64,000 nt of DNA from Tuctoria greenei (taxonomy: Eukaryota > Streptophyta > Magnoliopsida > Poales > Poaceae): contig JAYESD010000008.1 of the NCBI GenBank assembly GCA_036927565.1, forward strand, positions 125,205,498 through 125,269,497, written 5' to 3'. The first letter of the stretch is position 1. The number at the start of each line of letters is the position of its first letter. The position numbers were made by a program, and so were the translations under genes. Shown piece by piece: positions 1-11,191 of this stretch. A model generated the notes under the pieces. The model was not told where the DNA came from. It saw nothing but the letters and a program-made list of their open reading frames with translations, and did not search any database.

Positions 1-287
1 ATTACAAGCATTGTAGGAGTAACTACCCAACTCTAGGTCTAACCTCCAATAGGACCCATTTACACCTTAGAACAGATTGCTTAGGTGGGTGTCACACTAC
101 CCATATATTATCAACTTACCATTGTCTTGATAATTGATTAGTATTCCATAGATTGATCATAAGAGTAGTGTTTACTTTACTCCATTGCCTTCCTTAGGGA
201 TAAATATGATACCCTTGGGAATACTCTTGGGTGAAATGCTACATGATAGTTTCCGTGCGCTTGCGGACCTCATCTCATCCACCTCCA
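1..287 (+). repeat. 3' part of an Athila/Retand-type gypsy LTR, copy 1
   Basis: This stretch matches 1984-2270 almost base for base, an offset of 1983 bp, so it is the right-hand end of an LTR whose start lies outside the window. It contains the block ending in CTTGCGGA that also occurs near the 3' end of the minus-strand LTRs at 3131 and 11192. The end at about 287 (..CCTCCA) is a best guess, because similarity between the copies continues into the following internal region. Short frames here on either strand are shadows. Confidence 0.7.
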
Positions 288-806
288 TTCCATGACACAT
301 GCACACAAGTCTTGAATCAAATAGTTTTGAATTGATTTCTCCTAAGGCTTGCTTTTTTGACTTATCAATATTATGTGTTGCAAATATGCCTACTATATTC
401 CTTACGAATCTCCACATACAAGCCTTATGTAGAGGTAGGCTGAATTTAGGCAAAAATGCTTTGATGAGGATTATTTTCAATACACACAAAGGAGAGACTT
501 GAGAGAATAAAATTGAGATACTTCAAAACTGAATTGAAATCACCGGAATTTGAGTGGAACTTGATTTCTAGGGTATGTCTGCTCCATTTGTTGTTCTTTC
601 ATTCAACCACCCATGAATAGGAGATGGCATAAGCCCCATAATAACTTAAGATGGGTGAAGTACCATGCCAATTTCTGCAATACTAGGTAAAGTATTTTGT
701 TCTGCACATGGTACTTGTGAAAAATAGAACATTGTAGCAACTACTGATCATCAACCTAAAGTCTTGACTTTGCTCGGGACGAGCAAAGGATAAGCTTGGG
801 GGAGTT
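288..806 (+). other. Short internal relic between two LTRs, with polypurine tract
   Basis: About 520 bp separate LTR copy 1 from LTR copy 2. No gag or pol motif is visible. The right end carries a typical plant gypsy polypurine tract, AAGCTTGGGGGAGTTT, directly before the LTR start TGTTGACGG at 807. No clear primer binding site follows the upstream LTR. It looks like an internally deleted element that kept only its 3' end. Confidence 0.6.
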
Positions 807-2270
807 TGTTGACGGCTGTTATATACAAATTTCATCCATCAATATAACTCAATTATGTGAAGGAAATATCATTTCTTGCACATGTTAGATTTCTATTTAA
901 CTTATTTTCACTTGTCCTTGGAGAAATTAGTGCATGCATGCGTTTTCCACATAATTGAAGTGAAAAAAGGGGATGGATCCTATAAAATATCATCTCAGCC
1001 AATCAAGCGCTGACATGTGGCACCACATGGATCAAATGGCCCACAAATAGAAGTATTCGAGGCCATCCAACGGTGTAGCACCAATATCAGGGGATAGGAC
1101 CCACATGGAAGTCACCCAAAGAAAGTACAAACCGTTTGGAGGACGTACCAGGTCGGTCGACCCCCCTAGTCTGCCGACCTGGTCTTTCCTCCAAACCGGT
1201 CAACTTCCACGTGTTGGCTCCTCCCGGATTGAAGAAGTCAATGATGACTGAATTGTGCGCTTTTGGTGGTGGGAACCGACCCTTCTCCAAACTACAAATA
1301 GGACCCCTCACTTCAACACACACCACATGAGCATCATGCTATTGTATACACTAGTTAGGCTATAGAGAGGAGAATCTCTAGTGCCAAGTCCAAGTTGGGA
1401 AAGGTATGGCTCATGTATCTTTTCTTATATTTGTGACTTTATGCATAATAAAGATATTATCTATAGTATTCTTTTATTCATATACTTGGATGAACCATTT
1501 CTTGTTTGATTGTGGATTCCATATATGTGGTAGGAGTAGTCTTTATGATTATGCCATATCACTCTTAATCTATCATCATAAACACTATAAACCCCCACTA
1601 TAGTCAAATTTGTTATGATATGATCATGTTAATATGAATCACTTCTGCTATGTATCAACATTGGTTCAACAATGATTTAGTTCATTGCCTTAGGATGGCT
1701 TGTGCCCGGGCTCTTAAGGTAATTACTTAATATGCTAGCATGGTGCTAAGATAGAAAGTATCGTCGAATGTGTCGTAGACCCACAGATTGAAGATGTAGG
1801 CAGTAGGTGGTGACAGCTCTATCTGTCCTTTGTAATCCTCCATGTTCGGCTATGCCACAGGCTCTTGGCGGGAGTCGCCTAGTGTTGCTAGGGGTAAACC
1901 CATGCCCGATGTGTTGAACAACTTAGCATAAGTATTCACCATTGACATGCTCATTAGTACCTAACCTAGGCTAAGTATATGTATATTAGAAGCATTGTAG
2001 GAGTAACTCCGCAACTCTAGGTCTAACCTCCAATAGGAACCATTTACCCCTTAGAACAGATTGCTTAGGTGGGTGTCACACTACCCATATATTATCAACT
2101 TACCCCTGTCTGGATAATTGATAAGTATCCCATAGCTCGATCATAAGAGTAGTGTTTACTTTAATCCATTGCCTTCCTTAGGGATAAATACGATACCTTG
2201 GGAATACTTTTCGGTGAAATGCTACATGATAGTTTCTGTGCACTTGCGGATCTCATCTCATCCACCTCCA
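807..2270 (+). repeat. Full-length gypsy LTR, copy 2 (about 1.46 kb)
   Basis: It begins TGTTGACGG directly after a polypurine tract and ends near 2270 by comparison with copy 1. The U3 part shares blocks with the LTRs at 3131-4360 and 11192-12739, for example the 'cacatggatcaaatggccca' stretch and an inverted repeat around CCAGGTCGG...CCGACCTGG at 1149-1183. A degenerate TATA-like CTACAAATAGG lies at about 1283, where the related LTR at 11192 has CTTATAAATAGG. It serves as 3' LTR of the unit on its left and 5' LTR of the unit on its right. Confidence 0.7.
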
Positions 2271-2789
2271 TTATATCACACATGCACACAAGTCTTGAAT
2301 CAAATAGTTTTGAATTGATTTCTCCTAAGGCTTGCTTTTTTGACTTATCAATATTATGTGTTGCAAATATGCCTACTATATTCCCTACCAATCTCCACAT
2401 ACAAGCCCTATGTAGAGGTAGACTGAATTTAGGAAAAAATGCTTTGGTGAGGATTATTTTCAATACACACAAAGGAGAGACTTGAGAGAATAAAATTGAG
2501 ATACTTGAAATCTGAATTGAACTCTCTGGAGTTTGGGTGGAACTTGATTTCTAGGGTATGTGTGCTCCATTTGCTGTTCTTTCTTTCAACCACCCATGAA
2601 TAGGAGATGGCATAAGCCCCATAATGACTTAAGATGGGTGAAGTACCATGCCAGTTTCTGCAATACTAGGTAAAGTATTTTGTTGTGCACATGGTACTTG
2701 TGAAAAATAGAACATTATAGCAACTCCTTATCATCAACCTAAAGTCTTGACTTTGCTCGGGACAAGCAAAGGATAAGCTTGGGGGAGTT
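2271..2789 (+). other. Second short internal relic with polypurine tract
   Basis: This is a near-duplicate of 288-806 at a 1983-bp offset. It again lacks recognisable coding sequence and ends in the GGGGGAGTTT polypurine tract before a TGTTGACGG LTR start at 2790. The repeated LTR-internal unit shows a tandem arrangement, not two independent insertions. Confidence 0.6.
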
Positions 2790-3035
2790 TGTTGACGGCT
2801 GTTATATACCAATTTCATCCATCAATATAACTCAATTATGTGAAGGAAATATCATTTCTTGCACACATTACCTTTCTATTTAACCTATTTCCACTTGTCC
2901 TTAGAGAAATTAGTGCATGCAGGCATTTTACACAGAATTGAAGTGAAACAAGGGGATGAATCCTATAAAATATCATCCCAGCCAATCAAGCGCCGACATG
3001 TGGCACCACATGGATCAAATGGCCCACAAATAGAA
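2790..3035 (+). repeat. Truncated gypsy LTR, copy 3
   Basis: The first about 245 bp of the same LTR family are present, parallel to 807-1050, and then similarity stops abruptly at about 3035 within the CCCACAAATAGAAG block. The rest of the LTR is missing. The following 95 bp (3036-3130) are unrelated and unassigned; they read as a short basic/acidic peptide on the + strand but match nothing I recognise. Confidence 0.65.
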
Positions 3036-3130
3036 GAGAAGCGCCCACATAGAGGTGAAGGCCCTCCGATAATGCTTTGAAGAGAAGATTGTGCGGAAAG
3101 AGGAGGCGCACAAGGTCGCGATGGAGGTCA

Positions 3131-4360
3131 TGATTGTTGACTTTCTTACATCAAAGATAAAAATCCGCAAGTGCACGAAAATTGTCGTGTAGCACTTCCC
3201 CTTAAGTGAGTATTTCCAAGGGTATCGAATCCAAGGAACGTATCTGATAATCTTACAAACTAATTCACCTACGGACACAAAGTTGTTTGGTAGGCAAGGA
3301 GGAGAGAGGAATTCAAAGTCTTGATTATATTTGAAAGGAATTTGAGGTAGATGCTTGTTTGGGCACGGGTTTACCCCTAGCAACACTAGGACGACTCCCA
3401 CCAAGATCCTATGGCATAGCCGAATGTGGAGGATTTCTAAGGACGAATAGGGTTGTCACCACCTATTGCCTACCTCTTCAATCCATGGGTCTACGAGATA
3501 TTCACTGATGATTTCTAACCTAAGCACCACTCTTACGTTCAAAATCACAACTGTAGTTGTTTCGAACACAAAGCTACAACTAGAGCCTTTAATAAATCAA
3601 AGCAATGAACCCACAAGTAACTACTTGTGCAAATTACTATAAATTGAGAATTAAACTTGAATTGAATTTGCAAAGGGATTTCTTTATTTTTATAACACCT
3701 TTGTAGGGGTACAAGTGTAGAAGAGGGACTTGACAAGCCCAAGCCTCCTTCTCCTAAACTCTCACCACACTCTCCTTCTACTTGGCAACCTCTAGGACTA
3801 CTCTAAACCTTAGGAGTGGTACTCTGTTCTCAACTTTTGGTGTGTGTGTGAAGTGAGTTGTGGGGTTCTATTTATAGGGGTGAGAAGGGGTGGCTCCCAC
3901 CACCAAATGCGCGCGAATCAGTCACAACTAACTTCTTGAAGCCGGCAGGAGCCAACACATGGAATTTGACTCGGTTTGGCGTCACTCCCTAGTTAGCCGA
4001 CTAGAGAGGTCGGTCGACCTGGTAACAGCCCTGTTGGGGCTGTGCTTTCTCCAGGTCTCTGCCAGGTGGGTCCCATCCCTTGATATGGGTGACACCATTG
4101 GATTGCCTCAGATACTTCTGTTTGTGGGCCATTTGATCCATGTGATGATACGTGGCCTCGCCTGATTTGTCAAAATCCAATTTTATGGATTACTCTCTGC
4201 ATGTCTTGGTATTTTGGGTCTAAAATCACCTGCATACAAATAAAAACCAACACTTATGGAATTGGTGAGTTTTTAACCCTACCACTACGTTGTTTTTCTC
4301 TTTTGTGCACATTATGAGATGAATCGATGGTGTAAATATGGCACATAAGGACCATCAACA
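3131..4360 (-). repeat. 3' LTR of the minus-strand gypsy element (1230 bp)
   Basis: On the minus strand it starts TGTTGATGGT at 4360, next to the polypurine tract, and ends ..GTCAACAATCA at 3131. A TATA-like CTATAAATAG on the minus strand lies at about 3868-3877. It shares several blocks with the other gypsy LTRs of the window, including a conserved CGGCTATGCCATAGG block, but has its own sequence in the middle and at the 5' end. Confidence 0.75.
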
Positions 4361-4379
4361 AACTCCCCCACACACTTAG
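4361..4379 (-). other. Polypurine tract
   Basis: The minus strand reads CTAAGTGTGTGGGGGAGTT immediately before the LTR start. This is the plus-strand priming site for reverse transcription in gypsy elements, and it fixes the orientation. Confidence 0.75.
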
Positions 4380-6000
4380 TCCTTTGCTCATCCTGGAGTA
4401 AAGGCAAGAAAAAGAACTAAGGTGTTGTCATAGATTTGCTATAAGTTAGAAAAAAAGAATACTAGATATTTCAACTCATACCTCAATTCGTGAATTCCCT
4501 TTGTGGAATGTGGCTACCACATCAATCTTGGGTGTTTGAAGAGTGGAATGGTCGAAATGTAGTTCCCTTGGATCTACCCCTGTCGAAATGATATGACGAT
4601 TTGCTATATTCAGAATGTCAAAGAAGCATTTGCCCTTATCTCTCATTTGGAATCTCTCACGTCTCTCAAAGTGTCTTCATCCTCACCTTGGCATGCTGTG
4701 CTAAAAAAAAATTTTGTCCCTATATTGAATATGGCTATATCTGGACCTTGGTAGGGATAAATGTGGCACACATTGCAATTCATATATTACTAAGTCAAAA
4801 ACTTGATCCTATGAGAGACTTATGCAACAAACAAATTGATAAAGAAAATCCTTGTGCACATGAATGGAATGGATAAATGTAGACTCCAAGGTTTTCTCTC
4901 TTTAAGGATGAAACATGGCTACTTTCTTTCCTTTTCTCTTTTCTTTCTGGCATACTTCCTCTTTTGAAGAGTAGATGCTTCTCTCTCTCTTTTTGTAGCC
5001 TTGTCTTCTACTCCTTTTTATTTTTCTAGAGAGATTTTTATGACCAAAAGGTATGGAGTTTCTTTATTGGATGGATGAATGGTGGATTCAAATTCTCAAT
5101 GTGAGATATTTTGCATGAATATGGTGCGCTAGAATTTCTAAGTAAAAAGGTCATGCATGTCATTCAATTGGGTTATGAGTTTGACAAAGTTCAATGAAAA
5201 GCGAAGTGGCATATGCATGCGGTTTCCAGGAATTTGCATCATATGGCCTCGGTGGGTATTTAAATTTCCAATGAGAGAATTAGGCAAAGTTCAAGACTTC
5301 AAAATGTGCAAACATCAAAATCAATTTCAAGCAAGAGATATCTCCTCGAATAACTCATTTACCATATCACACTAGGCATATACTTAGATGACATGTTTTT
5401 CCTATTTTATTTTGTGGGAATCACAAACAAGGCAATAAATCAAAATATTAAGTATTAGAATTTTCATCTAAGGCCAATTTTGACTACCAAGTTTTAAATT
5501 TTAATTTGTTGAGTTTAATTGCTTTCAAATATTCAGTATTAAATACTAAGTCAACTCAAATAGTAATGTAGCATGCATATTCAGGGGTAGGAGATCCAAA
5601 CTGAATTTGTAAAGCGAAACGGAGCCGTGTGGGGCCACACCAGTTCAACTGTCCAGGGGTTCGGCCGACCCCTTTTTGGCCTCTCTGTTGCTCTGTTTCG
5701 ACGTGTCGAGTCTTATGTTCGATTGCAACATGTTTCAGGACGCAACGCTATTTCTGCATGTCGGGATTTCGCGAATTTTGAAGGCCTCCCCACACCTGTT
5801 ACCTGAATTCTTTATTCACAAAATAAACAAAAGATGGAGCTTTACCTGGTTAGATGAACCGGTAAGTTCACTTTATTGAACTTAAAATATTGGATGCTTA
5901 CATTATTCAATCTAAATTTAATGAATAAAAATTTGGAATAAAACTAAACTAAACTAGTAAGCATCCTATGCGGTTGGGACATCTAAACTATTGTGCGCTG
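4380..6000 (-). other. Non-coding 3' region of the gypsy element
   Basis: About 1.6 kb between the last frame and the polypurine tract holds no convincing coding sequence. On the minus strand it contains a purine-rich run (about 4920-5030), which could be a secondary priming site or simple low-complexity sequence. A short inverted repeat around GGTTCGGCCGACC lies near 5658. Confidence 0.4.
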
Positions 6001-6676
6001 TAGATGTCGGGCTTCCCGACTGCATTTCATACGTGCCGCAGCTTGGTGCCCATGCCACGGCGAACACCATCAATCTCCTCCTTGAGGGATATGAGCTCAT
6101 TCTTCTGTTCCGCCCTCTCAATGCGCCCTTCATCCAATAAATCCGATAGGTTCTTGTTCTCCGAATGGAGAGAAGCTAACTTAGAAAGTTGTGCCACTTT
6201 AGGGGCATGAGGAGATTTCCCATATCTATCCTTAAATTGGCCAGGTGGCCCTCTGATGGCAGGTGGTGAGAGGTGATGCCTAATCTTGGAGGGTGACGAG
6301 CCCGTGGATTCTTCCATCGCCAAATTATCCACTTGATTGAAAAAGCCTTTTGCATAGCCTCCTTCAATCTTTCGCACCCCGTGGATAATGAGGCGATCTC
6401 CCACACGCTCAGGCAAGGTGACTTGTAGTGGTTGCTCACTACGTCACCGTCCTTGGTCTTTAGAGTGTACATGAACTCCTTGCCAGGCTGCAGCTTTGGG
6501 AGAGACTTGTCTTTTTCAGGAAAAAGACAGGTCTTGACTAACTTGACGTCAGTTGTAGTCGGACGGCGTGCAGGTGTCGTCGACTTCATGGGCGTCCTCC
6601 GAGGGGAGAGCGACTGTGCAGCACCACGAGGTGTGGTGCTATGCTCATGAGGAGTCGTCATCGATGGTGGGATCAT
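6001..6676 (-). pseudogene. Extra frame downstream of integrase, unknown function
   Basis: A frame opens with Met at 6676 and a Ser/Thr/Pro-rich N-terminus, shifts frame near 6400, and continues to about 6001. The second half has a likely coiled coil rich in Leu, Glu and Lys (the segment around SENKNLSDLLDEGRIERAEQ). It lies after the integrase and before the polypurine tract, where some Retand/Tat-group elements carry an additional open reading frame. I do not recognise the product. The coding look is supported by two long adjacent frames, but no second copy is present here to test it. Confidence 0.4.
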
Positions 6677-7209
6677 GGCAAGAGGTACGACATCTATGCA
6701 ATGATGGACTCCAAAGCGAGGGTGGACTTTTCATTGGCTAGCATGATGTCTCCGCTCAGGTTGAAGGTTCTAGAGGAGGCATGAGACACAATTTTCTTGT
6801 TGGCTATGACTTGGATGGGAGGAACGGGAGATGGGGTTTTATGGATGGTGCAAGGTTCCCCTCTCTGTTTGCATCAATAAATAAGCGTGGAAAGTACAAT
6901 AGCATCGACAGTCTTGTTGGGATACGTTGGGAGAGTCCGCACGAGAAAACAGAAAGCCGACAGCGCAAGGGGGAGGTCGTCCGACCCTAGGGTTCGGCCG
7001 AACCCTTCCTAGATCCGTTTGGGCAAGGTTTCTGTGGGTTGGCTTAATGGGTCCCATGGATGAGTAATTCGATGGGCCCATTAATTGGACGCAGACAATA
7101 TAGACAGAATTTAAAGAAACAGCATGAAAATCAATAAGATTTATCATGTCAATTTCTTTTTCCGCCACCTCCTCCTAGGATTTAAGAAATAATTTGAGTC
7201 GGTGTCCAT
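6677..7209 (-). other. Spacer between integrase remnant and extra frame
   Basis: No reliable coding sequence. It contains an inverted repeat around GGTTCGGCCGAACCC at about 6991-7005. The C-terminal half of the integrase, including the third catalytic residue, should fall here but is not recognisable, so this part is deleted or too diverged. Confidence 0.35.
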
Positions 7210-7915
7210 TCACTTTAAATAGCTGATCATCATCACCTTGGAAATATTATGGAGTAGCAATATTATGCTGTACACCAAGCTCCCTCGAAAAGTTTTGGAA
7301 GGTCTTATACTTGAAAAAGACCCTCCATCACTTATGACCATTCGGGGAGTGCCAAAGCATGGGAAAATGATCTCATGAAACATTTTCCTAGCTTGCTTGG
7401 AGTCAGCATTATTGCATGGCAAAGCTTCTACCCATTTATACACATAATCTTCGGTCACCAGGATATACTCGCAATCATATGACCTAAGGAAAGGTCCCAT
7501 GAAATCAACACCCTACACATCAAATAATTCTACTTAGAGATTAAATGTTAGAGGCATCATATTGTGAGCTGAGATTCCTCCATGCTTTTGGCATTTCCAA
7601 GATCTACAAATGAATTCTTTTGTATCTTCATACATAGAAGGCCAATAGAATCCACTTCACCAAATATTTGCCTTGGTACGGCAAACACCGTAATGGCCAC
7701 AATAGGAGCTAGCATGGCATTTATCAATAATCTTGGTGCCTTCGATTGATGGGACACACCTTCTAAGAAGGCCATCAATACAAAATCGATAGAGGTATGA
7801 GTCCTCTCAAAGGTGTCTACGACTCTCATAGTTGAGTTTCTTTTTTTTCTCCTGGTGGTACGTATCCTGTGACCATGAGGTTCACGATATCCGCATACTA
7901 AGGGTGACACTCATT
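7210..7915 (-). pseudogene. pol: Integrase remnant (gypsy pol)
   Basis: Fragments of a gypsy integrase are readable in shifting frames on the minus strand: a zinc-binding-like part (..CRSWKCQKHGG..) near 7610-7580, the first catalytic Asp in GVDFMGPF near 7500, and the second in VISDGGSFSS near 7325. The catalytic Glu is missing. Integrase inserts the cDNA into the genome; this copy cannot work because of frameshifts, stops and truncation. It follows the RNase H in the expected order. Confidence 0.65.
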
Positions 7916-8044
7916 CACCTTGAGAAGCATATCATCTCGTAGGAAGTCATTGATAGGAATGTCTGTGGTTTGAGTGACTTCCATACGCGAGAGATGATTT
8001 GTCACGAAATTCTCTACTCCTTTCTTATCCTTGATTTCTAAGTC

Positions 8045-9251
8045 AAACTCTTGGAGTAGAAGAATCCATCAGATTAGACTTTGTTTAGCATCCTTTTTGG
8101 TGAGCAAATACTTCAAGGCATCATGGTATGTGTAGACTATGACCTTGGCTCCAACCAAATGTGATCTAAACTTATCGATAGCAAAAACTACAGCCAAGAG
8201 CTCTTTTTCAGTTGTGGCATAATTGAGTTGAGCTCCTATCAGAGTTTCGCTAGCGTAGACTATTGCATAATGCTTTTTATCTTTGGTTTGGCCTATGATC
8301 GCACCAACAGCAAAATCACTTGCATCAAACATGATTTAGAATTAGCAACATCCAATCGGGAGTTTGGATGATTGGAGCTGAGATGAGTGCCTTTTTGAGT
8401 GTATTAAATGTTTTGAGGCATTCATCATCAAAATCAAAGGGAGCTTCCTTAGCTAATCAGTTAGTGAGTGGTCTTGCAACTTTCAAGATACTATTTATGA
8501 ATTGCTGATAGAACCCCGCATGACCTAGAAAGCTACGGATTCCCTTAACATTGATAGGAGGTGGAAGTTTCTTAATGACTTCAATCTTTTCTTTGTCCAC
8601 CTCTATCCCTCTCTCAGAGACTAGGTGTCCAAGAACAATTCTTTTACGGACTATGAAATGGCACTTTTCCCAATTAACTACAAGGTCCTTTTCTTGGCAT
8701 CTTTGTAAGACCTTGTCTAAGTTTTCCAGACAATGATCAAAAGTTTTTCCATAGACAGAGAAATCGTCCATGAAAACTTCCATGATCTCCTCAATCATTT
8801 CGGAAGAGATAGACATCATGCATCTTTGAAAAGAGGCAGGAGCATTACACAGTCCAAAAGACGTATGCCAGTATTCATAAGTTTCATTGGGACATGTGAA
8901 TGTGGTCTTACTTTGATCGTTGGTATGTATTGGGATTTGATGACAACTCAAATACCCATCAAGGAAACACAAGTAGGAGTGTTTTGCCAACTGCTCTAAC
9001 ATCTCATCGATGAAGGGTAGTGGAAAATGATCCTTCTTTGTAGCCTTGTTAAGTTGTTGGTCATCGATGCACATCCTCCAACCCGTGATGGTTCGTTGAG
9101 GAATTAATTCATTCCTCTCATTTTGAACGACCGTCATACCTCCCTTCTTAGGCACTACATGACCTAGGCTGACCCATTCATTATGAGGAACAGGGTAGAT
9201 AATCCACGCATGCAGAAGTTTTAAGACTTCCTTCTTGACAACTTCCCGCAT
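8045..9251 (-). pseudogene. pol: Reverse transcriptase and RNase H (gypsy pol)
   Basis: The RT frame 9251-8457 is open for 264 residues. It shows WRMCIDDQQLNKAT, the first catalytic Asp in CFLDGYLSCHQI, FGLCNAPASFQRCM, the catalytic VFMDDFSVYG, and LGHLVSERGIEVD. After a break at 8456-8333 the RNase H resumes at 8332-8069 with MFDASDFAVGAIIGQ, the catalytic Glu in TTEKELLAVVFAIDKFR and a YTYHDALKYLL segment. The two domains copy element RNA into DNA and remove the RNA strand. Motif wording fits the Athila/Tat branch. The frame break between RT and RNase H makes it a pseudogene. Confidence 0.85.
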
Positions 9252-9269
9252 AGTATTATTCGATCACCT

Positions 9270-10340
9270 TTAAGGTTCCCTTGAGGGAACACTCTCGGGG
9301 TCAATAGGAATGTGATGGGTGCAAAGTGCTGGACTAATCCCCTTGAGATCCTCCAGTGAATAGCCAAAAACAACTCTATGCTTTTCTAACATGGCAATGA
9401 GTTTGAGTGTCTCACCATCAGTAAGCTTGTCACTTACGATGACACGGGCTTCCAAATCACCATGTCGAAAGGCATATCGTAGGCCTGAAGGTAGATTTTT
9501 TACCTCAACAGGTGGTTTGGGAGGAGCTCTTCTTTTGGCAATTCAACTGGCTCCTAAAATTCATCCTCCTCTTGGATGAAATATTCTTCTCCTTCAATTT
9601 CACGGGGTGCTAAAAACTGAAGAGTTGTAACCTCCTCTAATGGCTCATCTTGGATCAGAAATTCTGTGGATGAGTTCTTGGAATGCAGGATAGGAATAGA
9701 GAATTTTCTACATTCAAGTTTGACATTGAGGTTTCCTTCCAAGGGGAACTTCCATGAGAAATTTCGCAATGGGAATCCCAATCATAATATCAAAATCTTG
9801 GATTTCGAATACATGGAAGTCTAGGATTGCCTCAATATCTTTGTGTCTTACAATGACCTGTTGCAAAACCCCGCATCGTTCAAGGATGTTTCCGAAAGAG
9901 TCACGGATGGATTTACACGTTGGGGCCGACGACACATCACCCAGAATGGTGAGAGCACAAGAATCGGAAATGAGATTTGCTCCAATAGTGTGGCTGTATA
10001 GGACCCTCATTGGTGTTCCTCTAATGAAACATAGAATGGTTGCCAAAGGTGAGGTCATCCGAAGGATTTCGGGTGACTGCTCAACTTCCGCGGTCCATTC
10101 TCTACTTAGAAGAGGTTAACTCCTTGACAGTCTGTTGGACGAACACCCCATCAGGTGGGTCAGGTGGAGTTAATGGCAATGATGGTATCCTATGGCAACA
10201 GTACTTCGAGGTATTTCCAAAATCTTCAAATATTTCTTCCTCAAAGTAAGAGGGAAACTTCGAAGGTTGAATTTCTTCTTCCTTCATAGTTTTTGGTTCG
10301 GGAGAGGATTCCTCCGACAAGGTTTGAGATGAGCAAGAGA
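9270..10340 (-). pseudogene. pol: Protease region and gag-pol linker (gypsy)
   Basis: On the minus strand, 10320-10102 encodes an acidic linker (..FPSYFEEEIFEDFGNTSKY..) of the kind found before the protease in this group. 10058-9714 continues with a Ser/Asp-rich protease-like part ending in FEIQDFDIMIGIPIAKFL, and 9781-9270 leads into RT (SLEDLKGISPALCTHHI). The expected active-site DSG/DTG lies in a damaged part and I cannot place it with confidence. Several frameshifts are present. Confidence 0.6.
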
Positions 10341-11109
10341 TAGGTTCTTACTTGTCCATGGATTTATCCTCGGATCTTGACACTACTTCCTCTTGAGGGG
10401 CTCATTAAGACCCATAATGAAGGAAGAATTTTCAAGAATTCGATCTAGAAGATCCTTGCCTTCTTCCAGTATCTTGTGGACAAAAGATCCTCCAACCGTA
10501 ATGTCAAGATGTAGGGGAGACTCTTTGTTCAATCCCATCTAGAAGTGTTGCAAAAGCAACGGATCAAGGATGGACAAATCTGGGCCGGAATTTCTCAAAA
10601 GAGAAATCTATCCCAAGCTGCAACTATGGATTCTTTCTCCATCTGCTAAGCATAGTACTTCTTCCGCAAGGAAACAATTCGGTCAATTGGAAAGAAAGCA
10701 GGACCAAATTTGTCTCGTAATTCGTTCCAATTTTTGTTTGTCTTACCAACGTTGTGGTCGCACCATTGTTTGGCTTTTCTTGACAGAAAAAGGAAACAAC
10801 ATCCATTTGAGAGTTTCTTGCGTCATACCCTTTATTAGAAGGCATGAACACAATTGCTCGAACTCTCGTAGATGGTGGTAAGGGTTTTCACAATCCGTTC
10901 CTAAGAAGGATTGCTCCCAAACCATGGCTAAGTTCATAGCTAGTAGAACAGATGGGTTCCGCCGAAGGCGGTGGCTCACATAACTTGCCCTTTGGGGAAG
11001 AATATGAAAGAATGGTGTGATGCTCCATATATGTGGTGGTGGTAAGAAAAGGAAACATAAGATAAGAAGATAGAAACGAGGGTGAAGAAGGTTCGAAGAT
11101 TAACAGCAA
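10341..11109 (-). pseudogene. gag: Gag remnant (gypsy)
   Basis: Gag forms the virus-like particle. Frames at 11109-10888 and 10979-10743 contain the well-known plant gypsy gag segment NPYHHLREFEQLCSCLL, with IKGMTQETLKWMLFPFS following. The rest down to about 10341 is broken by shifts and stops. No zinc knuckle is recognisable. It lies right after the primer-binding region, as expected for gag. Confidence 0.7.
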
Positions 11110-11191
11110 CCGTTCCTCGGCAAAGGCGCTAGAAATGCTTGTTATTTCCTACACACTACTAACAATTAATCCCCACCAGGGTTGCCAGAAA
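11110..11191 (-). other. Primer-binding region, apparently duplicated
   Basis: Directly inside the LTR the minus strand reads TGGCAACCCTGGTGGGGA (about 11187-11170). About 57 bp further in, a second similar site, AGCGCCTTTGCCGAGGAAC, follows another copy of AACAAGCATTTCT. Both resemble the TGGCGCCGTTGCCGGGGA-type primer binding site of plant gypsy elements. The repeat of the flanking AACAAGCATTTCT shows a small local duplication of LTR end plus primer site. Confidence 0.55.

Noticed and set aside
172..2485. Paired frames of about 100 codons at 172-489 and 2161-2472 (minus) and 299-502 and 2198-2485 (plus)
   Set aside because: They recur only because the LTR/internal unit is duplicated. They span the LTR end and have no protein-like motif.
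3036..3130. Possible host exon (EKIVRKEEAHKVAMEV-like peptide)
   Set aside because: Only 95 bp, no splice context and flanked by LTRs on both sides; cannot be supported.
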